Notes under the pieces: generated by a model
Told to the model about the DNA's origin: nothing
The model's input: the letters and a program-made list of their open reading frames with translations, nothing else
Database searches by the model: none
Position numbers and translations under genes: made by a program
Shown here: piece after piece, positions 25,311 through 32,936 of the stretch
How positions within the stretch are numbered: position 1 is the stretch's first letter
Layout: the number at the start of each line of letters is the position of its first letter
From: Treponema bryantii NK4A124
GTDB lineage: Bacteria; Spirochaetota; Spirochaetia; Treponematales; Treponemataceae
Length of the DNA stretch: 64,000 nucleotides
Direction of reading: 5' to 3'
Assembly (NCBI RefSeq): GCF_000421345.1
Contig: NZ_ATWV01000001.1
Location: forward strand, 1-64,000

Positions 25311-25339
25311 ATTATACAAGGATTTTTAGTTAAAAGCAA
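25311..25339 (-). promoter_or_regulatory. Promoter of hexokinase and probably the hook genes
   Basis: On the minus strand TTGCTT-N17-TATAAT, ending 32 bases before the hexokinase ATG. No other promoter was seen in the short gap before flbB. Confidence 0.6.
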
Positions 25340-25350
25340 ACGCAATTTAT

Positions 25351-25470
25351 GTCATTGTCGGGCTTGACCCGACAATCTAGACAAGACAGAGAAATTCTAG
25401 ATTCCCGGATCAAGTCCGGGAATGACACATAACGTAGCTTGTCATCTTCGGGCTTGCCCCGAAGATCTAG
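25351..25470. repeat. Three-hairpin palindromic repeat cluster
   Basis: Hairpins GTCATTGTCGGG...CCCGACAATCTAG and TAGATTCCCGG...CCGGGAATGAC form one composite unit. A third, GTCATCTTCGGGCTTG-CCCCGAAGATCTAG, follows at 25441. They lie between the helicase stop codon and the hexokinase promoter. Confidence 0.88.
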
Positions 25471-25484
25471 TTTATATAGATTTT

Positions 25485-27524
25485 CTACATTTTTGATTTC
25501 AGTGTACTTAAAAAGTCGCTGAACATTGCTCCGGTTTCTTCCTCGGTGAGCTGCTTTGGCTCATGGTATTCTACAAGATTTGCAGGTATTTCATCGAGGA
25601 AGCGGCTTGGTGTAACTTCAATATAATCAAATGGACTTCCTGAATAGGTGTCATCATTTTTGAACTGGCGTCTTTTCCTTTTCTGGCAGGAAGTCATTAT
25701 CAGTTTTTCCCGGGCTCTTGTAATTGCAACGTAAAACAATCTTCTTTCTTCTTCTACATCGCCACTATTTTCTTCAACGGAACGGGCATGGGGAATAAGA
25801 CCTTCTTCAACTCCCGCTATAAAAACAACCGGAAATTCCAGCCCCTTAGAAGCATGTATTGTCATGAGGTTTACTTTACCTTTATTGCTTTCATCATCAC
25901 CATTGTCATGACTGGCAAGAGTAATTCTGTTTAAGTAACTGTAGAGATTCGGATTAGTATTGTCCGGGTCGTTTTCCCAGGTATCAATAAATTGAGTAAA
26001 CTCTTCAATATTTTTTAATTTATAGCTTACTGCCTTTTCACTTTTCGGATATTCAGAAACAAGGTAACTTTTGTAATCAATATCATCAACAAACTGACGA
26101 ACCTTTGCGGCGAGACCTCGGCCACTCAAAAGCTTCTGTCGGTTTCCTTCAATTATATCTACAAAGGCCTGTAAATCTTCCTTTAATACATCACTTGCCT
26201 GAGAGGCTTCTGCATGAATAAGATAATCAATTGCATTCCATAGTGTACAACCGTTTAATTCAGCTGCGTCATTCATCAGCTGGATTGCGGCACGTCCAAT
26301 TCCGCGGCGAGGCGTATTAATAATACGAAGCAGATTTATATCATCATCATGGTTTGAAATAACACGGAGGTAAGAGATTACATCTTTTATTTCTTTGCGT
26401 TCAAAAAAGGAAGTACCACCGCTCATTGTGTAAGGTATGTTATTTTTTAAGAAAGCTTCCTCAATATATCGGCTTTGTGTATTTGCCCGCATAAGTACGC
26501 CAAAGTCATCATACTTACGCTTTTCTTCCACTGCAATTCCAAGAATAGATTCTGAAATAAAGTCAGCTTCATCACTTTCGTTTAATGGCATAAAAAGCTC
26601 TATCGGTTTACCAGCTCCTTTACCGCTCCAGAGTTTTTTGTCCTTGCGGTTTGTGTTATGGCTGATTACACCATTGGCAGCCTCGAGAATAGTTCCTGTT
26701 GAACGGTAATTCTGTTCAAGGCGGATTTCAGTTACATCAAAGTCCTTTTCAAAATTTACGATATTCTGATAATCTGCACCACGCCAGGAATAAATTGACT
26801 GGTCATCGTCACCTACAACTGCTACGTTTTTATCTGCAAGCAGGTGCATCATTTCATACTGCTGATGGCTTGTATCCTGAAACTCATCTACCATGAGGTA
26901 CTTGTAACGCTCACGATAGCGGGCAAGAACCTCAGGAAACTCGCGGAAGAGTTTAATCGGCAGAACAATCAGGTCGTCAAAATCAACTGCATTATAGAGT
27001 TTTAGTCCTTCCTGATAAAGCTCGTAAAGAGGGCGGTACATGTCATTTGCAGTTTCCCAGTTTTTGCGGCCGGTTTTGATATTTGAAATAAGATTTCCTA
27101 TCGTATAAATATCCATTGCTTCCGGAGAAAACTTAAGCTCGCGGCCACATTCCTTGATAAGGGCAACACGGTCTGTTTCATCATAAATAGAAAAGTTTTC
27201 ACGCCAGCCAAGCTTGTCTATATCCTGGCGAAGAATCTTTACACCAAAAGCGTGGAAGGTAGAAACCGTAAGATTCTGCAGCTTTTTTTCTGTAAGGGTT
27301 TTGATTCGGTCTGCCATTTCTTTGGCAGCTTTGTTTGTAAAGGTAAGGGCCAGAATTGAGCTTTGTGGAATTCCCTTATCCAGCATGTGGGCAATACGGA
27401 ATGTAATTACACGGGTTTTACCACTTCCGGCGCCGGCAATAATCAGAATTGCGCCTTCAGTTGTAGTTACGGCTCTATATTGCTGAGGATTAAGCTCTTT
27501 TTTCAGGGATTCCAGGTCAAGCAT
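25485..27524 (-). CDS. UvrD/PcrA/Rep-family ATP-dependent DNA helicase
   Basis: A 679-aa superfamily 1A helicase that unwinds DNA 3' to 5'. Motifs in order: Q motif LNPQQYRAV, Walker A GAGSGKT, Ia ALTFTNKAAKEM, Walker B VDEFQDTSHQQYEM, III VGDDDQSIYSWRGADYQN, IV RLEQNYRST, V NLMTIHASKGLEFPVVFIAG, and VI EERRLFYVAITRAREKL. The length and EEGLIPHARS fit PcrA/UvrD/Rep; the subtype cannot be fixed by eye. It acts in repair and replication restart. Palindromic repeats lie at both ends. Confidence 0.93.
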   Translation of the reverse strand: MLDLESLKKELNPQQYRAVTTTEGAILIIAGAGSGKTRVITFRIAHMLDKGIPQSSILALTFTNKAAKEMADRIKTLTEKKLQNLTVSTFHAFGVKILRQDIDKLGWRENFSIYDETDRVALIKECGRELKFSPEAMDIYTIGNLISNIKTGRKNWETANDMYRPLYELYQEGLKLYNAVDFDDLIVLPIKLFREFPEVLARYRERYKYLMVDEFQDTSHQQYEMMHLLADKNVAVVGDDDQSIYSWRGADYQNIVNFEKDFDVTEIRLEQNYRSTGTILEAANGVISHNTNRKDKKLWSGKGAGKPIELFMPLNESDEADFISESILGIAVEEKRKYDDFGVLMRANTQSRYIEEAFLKNNIPYTMSGGTSFFERKEIKDVISYLRVISNHDDDINLLRIINTPRRGIGRAAIQLMNDAAELNGCTLWNAIDYLIHAEASQASDVLKEDLQAFVDIIEGNRQKLLSGRGLAAKVRQFVDDIDYKSYLVSEYPKSEKAVSYKLKNIEEFTQFIDTWENDPDNTNPNLYSYLNRITLASHDNGDDESNKGKVNLMTIHASKGLEFPVVFIAGVEEGLIPHARSVEENSGDVEEERRLFYVAITRAREKLIMTSCQKRKRRQFKNDDTYSGSPFDYIEVTPSRFLDEIPANLVEYHEPKQLTEEETGAMFSDFLSTLKSKM

Positions 27525-27570
27525 AGGGTTATATATTACGCGGAAGAGATTATAGGGTCAATACTTTTGT

Positions 27571-27718
27571 GTCATTCCCGTGCTTTACATTCTGTGTCAT
27601 TCCCGGGCTTGCCCCGGGAATCTATAAATCTCAGTCCGATCTAGATCTTCGGGTCAAGCCCGAAGATGACACATAATGCAGCCCGACAATGACACTATTT
27701 TGTAGCATGACAATGACA
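27571..27718. repeat. Cluster of palindromic repeats downstream of the GIY-YIG gene
   Basis: Includes GTGTCATTCCCG, GTCATTCCCGGGCTTG-CCCCGGGAATCTA, CTAGATCTTCGGGTCAAG-CCCGAAGATGACAC, then decayed fragments (GCAGCCCGACAATGACAC; TAGCATGACAATGACATC). It reaches to 8 bases from the GIY-YIG stop codon. Confidence 0.88.
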
Positions 27719-27725
27719 TCAAAGT

Positions 27726-28013
27726 TTATTCACACTCTAAACTCAAATCCTTAAACGTTGGATTATTCTTCTCTATCAATTCCAATTTCCAGGCTCTGTT
27801 CCATTTTTTGAGATTCTTCTCTCTTTGAATTGCAGCCTTTACATCTGTTGTTTTTTCATAATACACAAGTTTGTTTACATTGTATTTTTCTGTGAAGCCT
27901 GGAACCAGTTTGTTTTGATGTTCATAAAGCCGGCGTTTTAAGTCGTTTGTCATTCCGACGTAGAGAGTTGAATGAGAATTGTTGGCAAGGATGTAAACAA
28001 AATATTCCTGCAT
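27726..28013 (-). CDS. Single-domain GIY-YIG nuclease
   Basis: A 95-aa protein consisting of the GIY-YIG nuclease domain: YFVYILANNSHSTLYVGMTN supplies the GIY (here VYI) and YIG (here YVG) strands, followed by LKRRLYEHQNKL, EKTTDVKAAIQREKNLKKWN and a closing LIEKNNPTFKDL. It belongs to the YhbQ/UPF0213-like group of small nucleases, whose role is unclear. The ATG before QEYFVYIL is chosen by homology, because no Shine-Dalgarno sequence is visible. A longer frame starts at 28061, with its ATG inside the flanking palindromic repeat (GGGAATGACA). Repeat clusters border the gene on both sides. Confidence 0.85.
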   Translation of the reverse strand: MQEYFVYILANNSHSTLYVGMTNDLKRRLYEHQNKLVPGFTEKYNVNKLVYYEKTTDVKAAIQREKNLKKWNRAWKLELIEKNNPTFKDLSLECE

Positions 28014-28056
28014 ACTTTGAAGGTAATAATAAGAGTTTAAAAAGACAAGTTTTTTT

Positions 28057-28155
28057 GTCATTCCCGGACTTGATCCGGGAATCTAGAAATCGCTGTGATG
28101 TCTAGATCTTCGGGTCAAGCCCGAAGATGACACACAATGCAGCCCGAGCATGACA
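28057..28155. repeat. Cluster of palindromic repeats upstream of the GIY-YIG gene
   Basis: GTCATTCCCGGACTTG-ATCCGGGAATCTAG, then CTAGATCTTCGGGTCAAG-CCCGAAGATGACAC, then the fragment GCAGCCCGAGCATGACAC. The order and even the decayed tail (CACAATGCAGCCCGA versus CATAATGCAGCCCGA) copy those of the cluster at 27571-27718. Confidence 0.9.
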
Positions 28156-28180
28156 CTCTATTATTTATTGAAGATGACAA

Positions 28181-29833
28181 TTAAACTCGATACTTAATCT
28201 TCTTACCTGTACCTTCGTAAAGCTTCTTACGGAGCTCGCTTACCTGAGGGTCACTGATATAGTCATCAAAACTCATCATACGGTCGATAATTCCGTTTGG
28301 AGTTATTTCCACAATGCGGTTTGCGATAGACTGAATGAACTCGTGGTCATGTGAGCTGAAAAGCAGAACGCCAGGGAAAGAAATCAAACCTTCGTTGAGA
28401 GACTGGATTGCTTCAAGGTCCAGATGGTTTGTAGGGTCATCCATTGTAATACAGTTTGCACCGCTGAGCATAAGCTTAGAAAGCATACAGCGAACCTTCT
28501 CTCCTCCGGAAAGAACCTTAACCTTTTTCAAAGATTCATCGCCGCTAAAGAGCATGCGTCCAAGAAAGCCGCGTACATAAGCATCATCCTGCTCCTTAGA
28601 ATACTGCTTGAGCCATTCTGTAATATTCAGGTCGTTATTGAAGCTGTCTGAATTATCACGTGGAAGATAAGTCTGCGAAGTTGTCTGTCCCCAGAAGTAC
28701 TCACCGCTATCTGGCTTTTTAACTCCGTTAATAATATCAAAAAGTGCAGTAACAGAATTATGCTCAATACCAACAAAGGCAATTTTGTCGGTGCGGTTTA
28801 CTGTAAGACTGAAGTTCTTTAAGAGCTCGTTGCCATCAGCATCTTTATAGTTCAAACCTTTAATTTCAAGAACGTTGTTTCCAATCTCGCGGTCTGCCTT
28901 AAAGTTTACATAAGGGAATTTACGTGTAGAAACAGGAATCTCTTCGAGGCTGTCGGCCAATTTGTCATAAATCTTTTTACGTGATGTTGCCTGCTTAGCC
29001 TTAGAAGCGTTAGAAGAGAAGCGGAGGATGAACTCTTTCAAGTCCTTCATCTTATCTTCAGTCTTCTTCTGCTGCTCATGAGCCTGGCGCTGCATAATCT
29101 GAGTCATCTGATACCAGAAGTCGTAGTTACCAGAGAACTGAGTAATCTTTCCAAAGTCGATATCGCAGATGTAAGTACAAACTGTGTTCAAGAAGTGACG
29201 GTCATGGGAAACTACAATTACTGTATTTTCAAAGTCCAGTAAAAAGTTTTCAAGCCAGGTAATTGATTCAATATCCAAACCGTTTGTAGGCTCATCGAGA
29301 AGAAGTGCATCAGGGTTACCATAAATAGCCTGTGCCAGTAAAACACGAACCTTCTGACCTTCATCAAGCTCGCTCATCATCTTGTCGTGGAACTCTTCTT
29401 CCAAACCAAGACCGCTCAGCATCTGTTCAATATCATTTTCTGCTTCATAACCGCCAAGCTCACCAAACTCAGCCTCGAGCTCTGCAGACTTAATTCCGTC
29501 TTCTTCTGTAAAATCTGATTTTGCATAGATTTCGTCGCGGGCCTTGCTTACCTCGTAAAGCTTCGGGTATCCCATCATAACAGTTTCTTTTACAGAGTAC
29601 TGGTCAAAAGCAAAGTGATCCTGCTTCAAAACTGCCATACGCTCGCCCGGAGTCATAAAAATCTGGCCGGAATCCTTTTCAAGTTCCCCGCTCAGCAGCT
29701 TCAAAAATGTAGACTTACCGGCACCGTTAGCACCAGTAATTCCATAACAGTTTCCTTTGTTAAATTTAAGATTAACGTCCTTAAAAAGCGGTTTTTCGCT
29801 GAAGGACAAGCTTACATCACTAACTGTAATCAT
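28181..29833 (-). CDS. ABC-F family ATPase, YbiT-like
   Basis: A 550-aa protein with two ABC domains and no membrane part, as in ribosome-associated ABC-F proteins. Domain 1 has Walker A GANGAGKST (about 34-42), a non-standard signature (LDEGQKVRVLLAQA) and Walker B ALLLDEPTNGLDIES. A linker with charged helices (about 240-300) is the interaction motif. Domain 2 lacks a normal Walker A (VGIEHNSVTAL instead of GxxxxGKT) but keeps LSGGEKVRCMLSKLM and Walker B with Asp instead of Glu (TMDDPTNHLD). YbiT relatives also have an odd first signature. The role is probably relief of ribosome stalling. Confidence 0.87.
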   Translation of the reverse strand: MITVSDVSLSFSEKPLFKDVNLKFNKGNCYGITGANGAGKSTFLKLLSGELEKDSGQIFMTPGERMAVLKQDHFAFDQYSVKETVMMGYPKLYEVSKARDEIYAKSDFTEEDGIKSAELEAEFGELGGYEAENDIEQMLSGLGLEEEFHDKMMSELDEGQKVRVLLAQAIYGNPDALLLDEPTNGLDIESITWLENFLLDFENTVIVVSHDRHFLNTVCTYICDIDFGKITQFSGNYDFWYQMTQIMQRQAHEQQKKTEDKMKDLKEFILRFSSNASKAKQATSRKKIYDKLADSLEEIPVSTRKFPYVNFKADREIGNNVLEIKGLNYKDADGNELLKNFSLTVNRTDKIAFVGIEHNSVTALFDIINGVKKPDSGEYFWGQTTSQTYLPRDNSDSFNNDLNITEWLKQYSKEQDDAYVRGFLGRMLFSGDESLKKVKVLSGGEKVRCMLSKLMLSGANCITMDDPTNHLDLEAIQSLNEGLISFPGVLLFSSHDHEFIQSIANRIVEITPNGIIDRMMSFDDYISDPQVSELRKKLYEGTGKKIKYRV

Positions 29834-29845
29834 TTAATTCCCCTC

Positions 29846-31513
29846 TTAACGTCCAAAGAAAGACTTTACCTTCTGCCAGAAGCTCTTCTTCTGTTCAACC
29901 GGCTTCTGAGCCTGTGGCTGATTATAAGACTTCTTTCCATTCTTCTTATAATCACCCTTCTTGTAAGACCCCTTCTTATAGCTGTCTTTTTTGTAACCGC
30001 CGTTTTTGTAGATGTCTTTTGCACCCTTAGATACACTTCCGGAAGCATAAGCTTCCTTATACATCTTCATGCGCTCTTCGTAAGAAAGACCTTCAAGTTT
30101 TGCAGGATCAATGTAAGGTTTCTTTCCTCGCTTGTCATCATGGCCTTTTCCGCCCTTCTTATAGTCTTTCTTGTAACCGTCTTTCTTATATCCGTCACCT
30201 TTCTTTCCGTGACCGTCGTGTCCACCATGTCCGTGTCTGTCACCTCTGTCATCACGACGTCTGTTATGAATGTCGCCGTCCTTACCTTTGCGGTAACCGC
30301 CGCGGTTATCATAATCATCATCGCCACGCCAGTTTTCTGTCTTAATATACATACCGGCAGACTTGTCTTCTTCCATCTGCTCAGGATAAGCAACAGTGGC
30401 AGGAATCTGCATTTCGATATAGCGCTCAATTGCAGGAAGGTTGTAAACATCCTGTTCAGAACAGAAGGTGTAAGCCTTTCCGGATTTTCCGGCACGGGCT
30501 GTACGGCCAATGCGGTGAACATAGTTTTCAGCTTCAACAGGAAGGTCATAGTTAATTACCAGTGCAAGATCATCAACATCAATACCACGGGCAGCAACAT
30601 CAGTTGCAACGAGAATCTTAATTTCCCCCGCTTTAAACTTCTTCAAAATAGCAAGACGTTTGCTCTGTGGCAGGTCGCCAATCATAAATTCAGCCTGGAT
30701 CTCATTGATTACAAGACGCTTTGCAATAACTTCACAGGAACGTTTTGTATTACAGAAGATGATTGCTGATTCTGGATTTTCGTGCTTCAAAATACCAACA
30801 AGAAGCTTCATTTTTTCATCAGAAGAAACGTGGAGAAGCTCCTGCTGAATTTCACTTACTGTAATATTTTCTGCTTCAATTGTAATTTCAACAGGATCAC
30901 GGGTATATTCCCAGGCAAGGTTCTTAACATAAGTATTAAGAGTTGCAGAGAAAAGCATTGTCTGACGAGTTTCTGCTTCAGGAAGCTTTTTCAAAATCTT
31001 TCGCAGGTCATCGTAGAATCCCATATCAAACATGCGGTCAGCTTCATCAATTACGCAGAAGTGAGCATTACTGAGGTCAAGGTTTCCGCCTTCGTTCAAA
31101 TCGATTACACGGCCAGGAGTTCCAATAACAATATCAACACCCTTCTTCAAAGCCGCAATCTGCTTTTCATAACCAACTCCGCCATAAACAGAGAAAGCCT
31201 TAAGTCCGCTTGTACCAACAAGAACCTTTGCTTCTTCTTCAATCTGAACAGCAAGCTCACGGGTTGGAGCAAGAATCAAACACTTTTTGCCTGCATTTTC
31301 AGCCTTAATCATCTCGCCAATAACTGCTACGAGATACGCACAAGTTTTTCCAGTTCCAGTCTGAGACTGAACATACAAATCCGGGCCCTTTGCACCTTCT
31401 GCTGCCTTAGAAGCCTTAATTACCTGTTCCTGAACCGGTGTACAAGTCACATAACCGGCGGCTTCAATTCCCTTCAAAAGTCTTTCATCAAGACCAAATT
31501 CTGTAAAATCCAT
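29846..31513 (-). CDS. DEAD-box RNA helicase with Lys/Gly/Tyr-rich tail
   Basis: A 555-aa RNA helicase. The ATG after AAGGAATCTT begins MDFTEFGLDERLLKGIEAAG (Q motif). Motif I SQTGTGKT, Ia PTRELAVQ, II VIDEADRMFDMGF, III LFSATL, V ATDVAARGIDVDDLALVINY and VI HRIGRTARAG are all present. The last 160 residues hold a HG/DG-rich segment and repeated YKKDGYKKDYKKG and SYKKGDYKKNG units, a basic disordered tail likely to bind RNA, followed by a conserved FWQKVKSFFGR end. The 5' leader contains two direct repeats. It probably remodels ribosomal or structured RNA. Confidence 0.93.
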   Translation of the reverse strand: MDFTEFGLDERLLKGIEAAGYVTCTPVQEQVIKASKAAEGAKGPDLYVQSQTGTGKTCAYLVAVIGEMIKAENAGKKCLILAPTRELAVQIEEEAKVLVGTSGLKAFSVYGGVGYEKQIAALKKGVDIVIGTPGRVIDLNEGGNLDLSNAHFCVIDEADRMFDMGFYDDLRKILKKLPEAETRQTMLFSATLNTYVKNLAWEYTRDPVEITIEAENITVSEIQQELLHVSSDEKMKLLVGILKHENPESAIIFCNTKRSCEVIAKRLVINEIQAEFMIGDLPQSKRLAILKKFKAGEIKILVATDVAARGIDVDDLALVINYDLPVEAENYVHRIGRTARAGKSGKAYTFCSEQDVYNLPAIERYIEMQIPATVAYPEQMEEDKSAGMYIKTENWRGDDDYDNRGGYRKGKDGDIHNRRRDDRGDRHGHGGHDGHGKKGDGYKKDGYKKDYKKGGKGHDDKRGKKPYIDPAKLEGLSYEERMKMYKEAYASGSVSKGAKDIYKNGGYKKDSYKKGSYKKGDYKKNGKKSYNQPQAQKPVEQKKSFWQKVKSFFGR

Positions 31514-31530
31514 AAGATTCCTTTTGCGAA

Positions 31531-31583
31531 CCACACAGGGCCGCGTAAAAAATATAATTGCCCGCGTACACACAGGCCGCGGG
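31531..31583. repeat. Direct repeats and hairpin in the DEAD-box helicase leader
   Basis: On the minus strand CGCGGCCTGTGTGT and CGCGGCCCTGTGTGG lie about 36 bases apart. The upstream copy is also part of a CCCGCG...CGCGGG stem. Both lie in the leader just before the ribosome-binding site. Confidence 0.55.
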
Positions 31584-31628
31584 ATTCATTCAAATTAAGA
31601 GACTACAATTATAATGTTTTTTTTAATA

Positions 31629-31709
31629 AGGGGGAAGTCTCCCCCTCGGCCGCACATTCGTTGCGGCCTACCCCCTCTCCTAGGAGGCTGCGCCCCCTAA
31701 AACCCGGCT
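31629..31709. repeat. GC-rich palindromic element
   Basis: AGGGGGAAGTCTCCCCCT, then GGCCGCACATTCGTTGCGGCC, then CCTCTCCTAGGAGG-CTGCGCCCCC and AAACCCGGCTTT. It is a GC-rich island in AT-rich DNA. It differs from the other repeat families and ends one base before the next gene's stop codon. It could also act as a terminator. Confidence 0.7.
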
Positions 31710-31710
31710 T

Positions 31711-32706
31711 TTATTTATCTGCTTTATTTTTACCCAAAGTTGCACCGAGAACAAAGAGTCCAATTCCAAGTACAGCAGCTACAAGGCCATAAATCTTCAT
31801 CTGACCAAGAACTGTAGAAACAAGACTCCAGATACCCTCGTAAATTCCCTTTGGAAGAGCATATACTTCAAGTGCATTCTTAATAATTCCAGGAAGAATA
31901 CCGCCTGCTACGCAAGCTGCAATAAAAATAATCAAACCATCGATAAAGCATGGCATAAATACATATTTGAGCCATGCAAAAATATTACGGTTAATCAAAA
32001 GAATAAGCAAAGCAAGAAGAAGGCATAGGCCAGCACAGATAAGGAAGAACTTTAATGAAAGGAAGAAATCAACCTGTTTAAGTGCTTCAAGACTTTCTGA
32101 GTTCTCTTCCTTTACAACATCAAGGCTTTCCTGAATACTTGCCTTTGCTTCAGCAACGTTGCTTTCTACAGCTTCCTTCATTCCAGATCTGTCAATAACT
32201 TCGCCGGTATGCTCTTCATACATATCAAGAGACTTATTCATAACGTTTAAAACATCATCTGTGTTAATATTAAGTTCTTCAGAAGCTCCTGTAACATAGT
32301 CAACAATTTCACCTACATACTGGTCAACAAATTGAGAAACCTCTGGAGAAGCAAGAACCTCTGCAATGAATTCTGGCTCAACTTCAATTCCTGCAGCATC
32401 AAGATAAGACTGAACAATTTCATTAACATCCATATTTGTAAGGTCAATTGAAGACAAATCAATACTGCTTAAATCAAAATCTCCAAAATCACCATATTCT
32501 TCATAGGCAGCAAGTGAATAGCGGATATCCCCCGGATGGAAAAGTCCATCATCAACTGGTGCCACAGACACAGGCTTCATCATCTCGCCTGCCATTTTTA
32601 CAAGCTTAGAATAACTGAAGTTATTGCGCACAACAGAAAGCAAAAGTGTGCCTAAGAGACAGATAGCAAAAAGAATGCTAAGAACAACTGATAAATTTTT
32701 TTTCAT
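31711..32706 (-). CDS. Membrane protein of unknown function
   Basis: A 331-aa protein. One N-terminal transmembrane helix (LSVVLSILFAICLLGTLLLS) is followed by about 190 extracytoplasmic residues, including the short repeat DLSSIDLSSIDLTNMD and helical segments. Three hydrophobic helices then make up the last third (FFLICAGLCLLLALLILLI; GLIIFIAACVAGGILPGI; GLVAAVLGIGLFVLGATL). I do not recognise the family. The start overlaps the stop of the upstream 65-aa gene as ATGA, so the two are coupled. Confidence 0.68.
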   Translation of the reverse strand: MKKNLSVVLSILFAICLLGTLLLSVVRNNFSYSKLVKMAGEMMKPVSVAPVDDGLFHPGDIRYSLAAYEEYGDFGDFDLSSIDLSSIDLTNMDVNEIVQSYLDAAGIEVEPEFIAEVLASPEVSQFVDQYVGEIVDYVTGASEELNINTDDVLNVMNKSLDMYEEHTGEVIDRSGMKEAVESNVAEAKASIQESLDVVKEENSESLEALKQVDFFLSLKFFLICAGLCLLLALLILLINRNIFAWLKYVFMPCFIDGLIIFIAACVAGGILPGIIKNALEVYALPKGIYEGIWSLVSTVLGQMKIYGLVAAVLGIGLFVLGATLGKNKADK

Positions 32707-32900
32707 TTTTTCTCCCTCGACTTTACTTTATTCAAGTCCTTATAATAATCAAGATACTGACACAAAATACCAAGCGCAGCTTCAACTGTCTTTTGAATCT
32801 GTGGATCTTCATCTGCTTCTACGACATTACTTTCGTATATGGCATCACGCAGTTTGCAAAACTCGTTATTCATGGCAAGATATTTTTCGGTTGCAGTCAT
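32703..32900 (-). CDS. Small helical protein of unknown function
   Basis: A 65-aa acidic and helical protein (MTATEKYLAMNNEFCKLRDA; TVEAALGILCQYLDYYKDLN) with no motif that I recognise. Support comes from the ATGA overlap with the membrane-protein gene downstream and from its own start region, which diverges from the methyltransferase gene. The 36-base gap between the two starts leaves little room for promoters, so the promoter of one gene probably lies inside the other. Confidence 0.6.
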   Translation of the reverse strand: MTATEKYLAMNNEFCKLRDAIYESNVVEADEDPQIQKTVEAALGILCQYLDYYKDLNKVKSREKK

Positions 32901-32936
32901 ATTTTAATTATAACAGATATATGTTAAAATCGCCAT

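Noticed and set aside
27571-28155. CRISPR array
   Set aside because: The repeats are palindromes of varied sequence with irregular spacing and no spacers of equal length; no cas gene is present.
29615-30769. 384-codon plus-strand frame
   Set aside because: It spans the junction of the ABC-F and DEAD-box genes on the other strand and has no recognisable domain or Shine-Dalgarno sequence.
30782-31792. 336-codon plus-strand frame
   Set aside because: It is antisense to the DEAD-box core and runs through its leader and the GC-rich repeat; the opposite strand has all helicase motifs.
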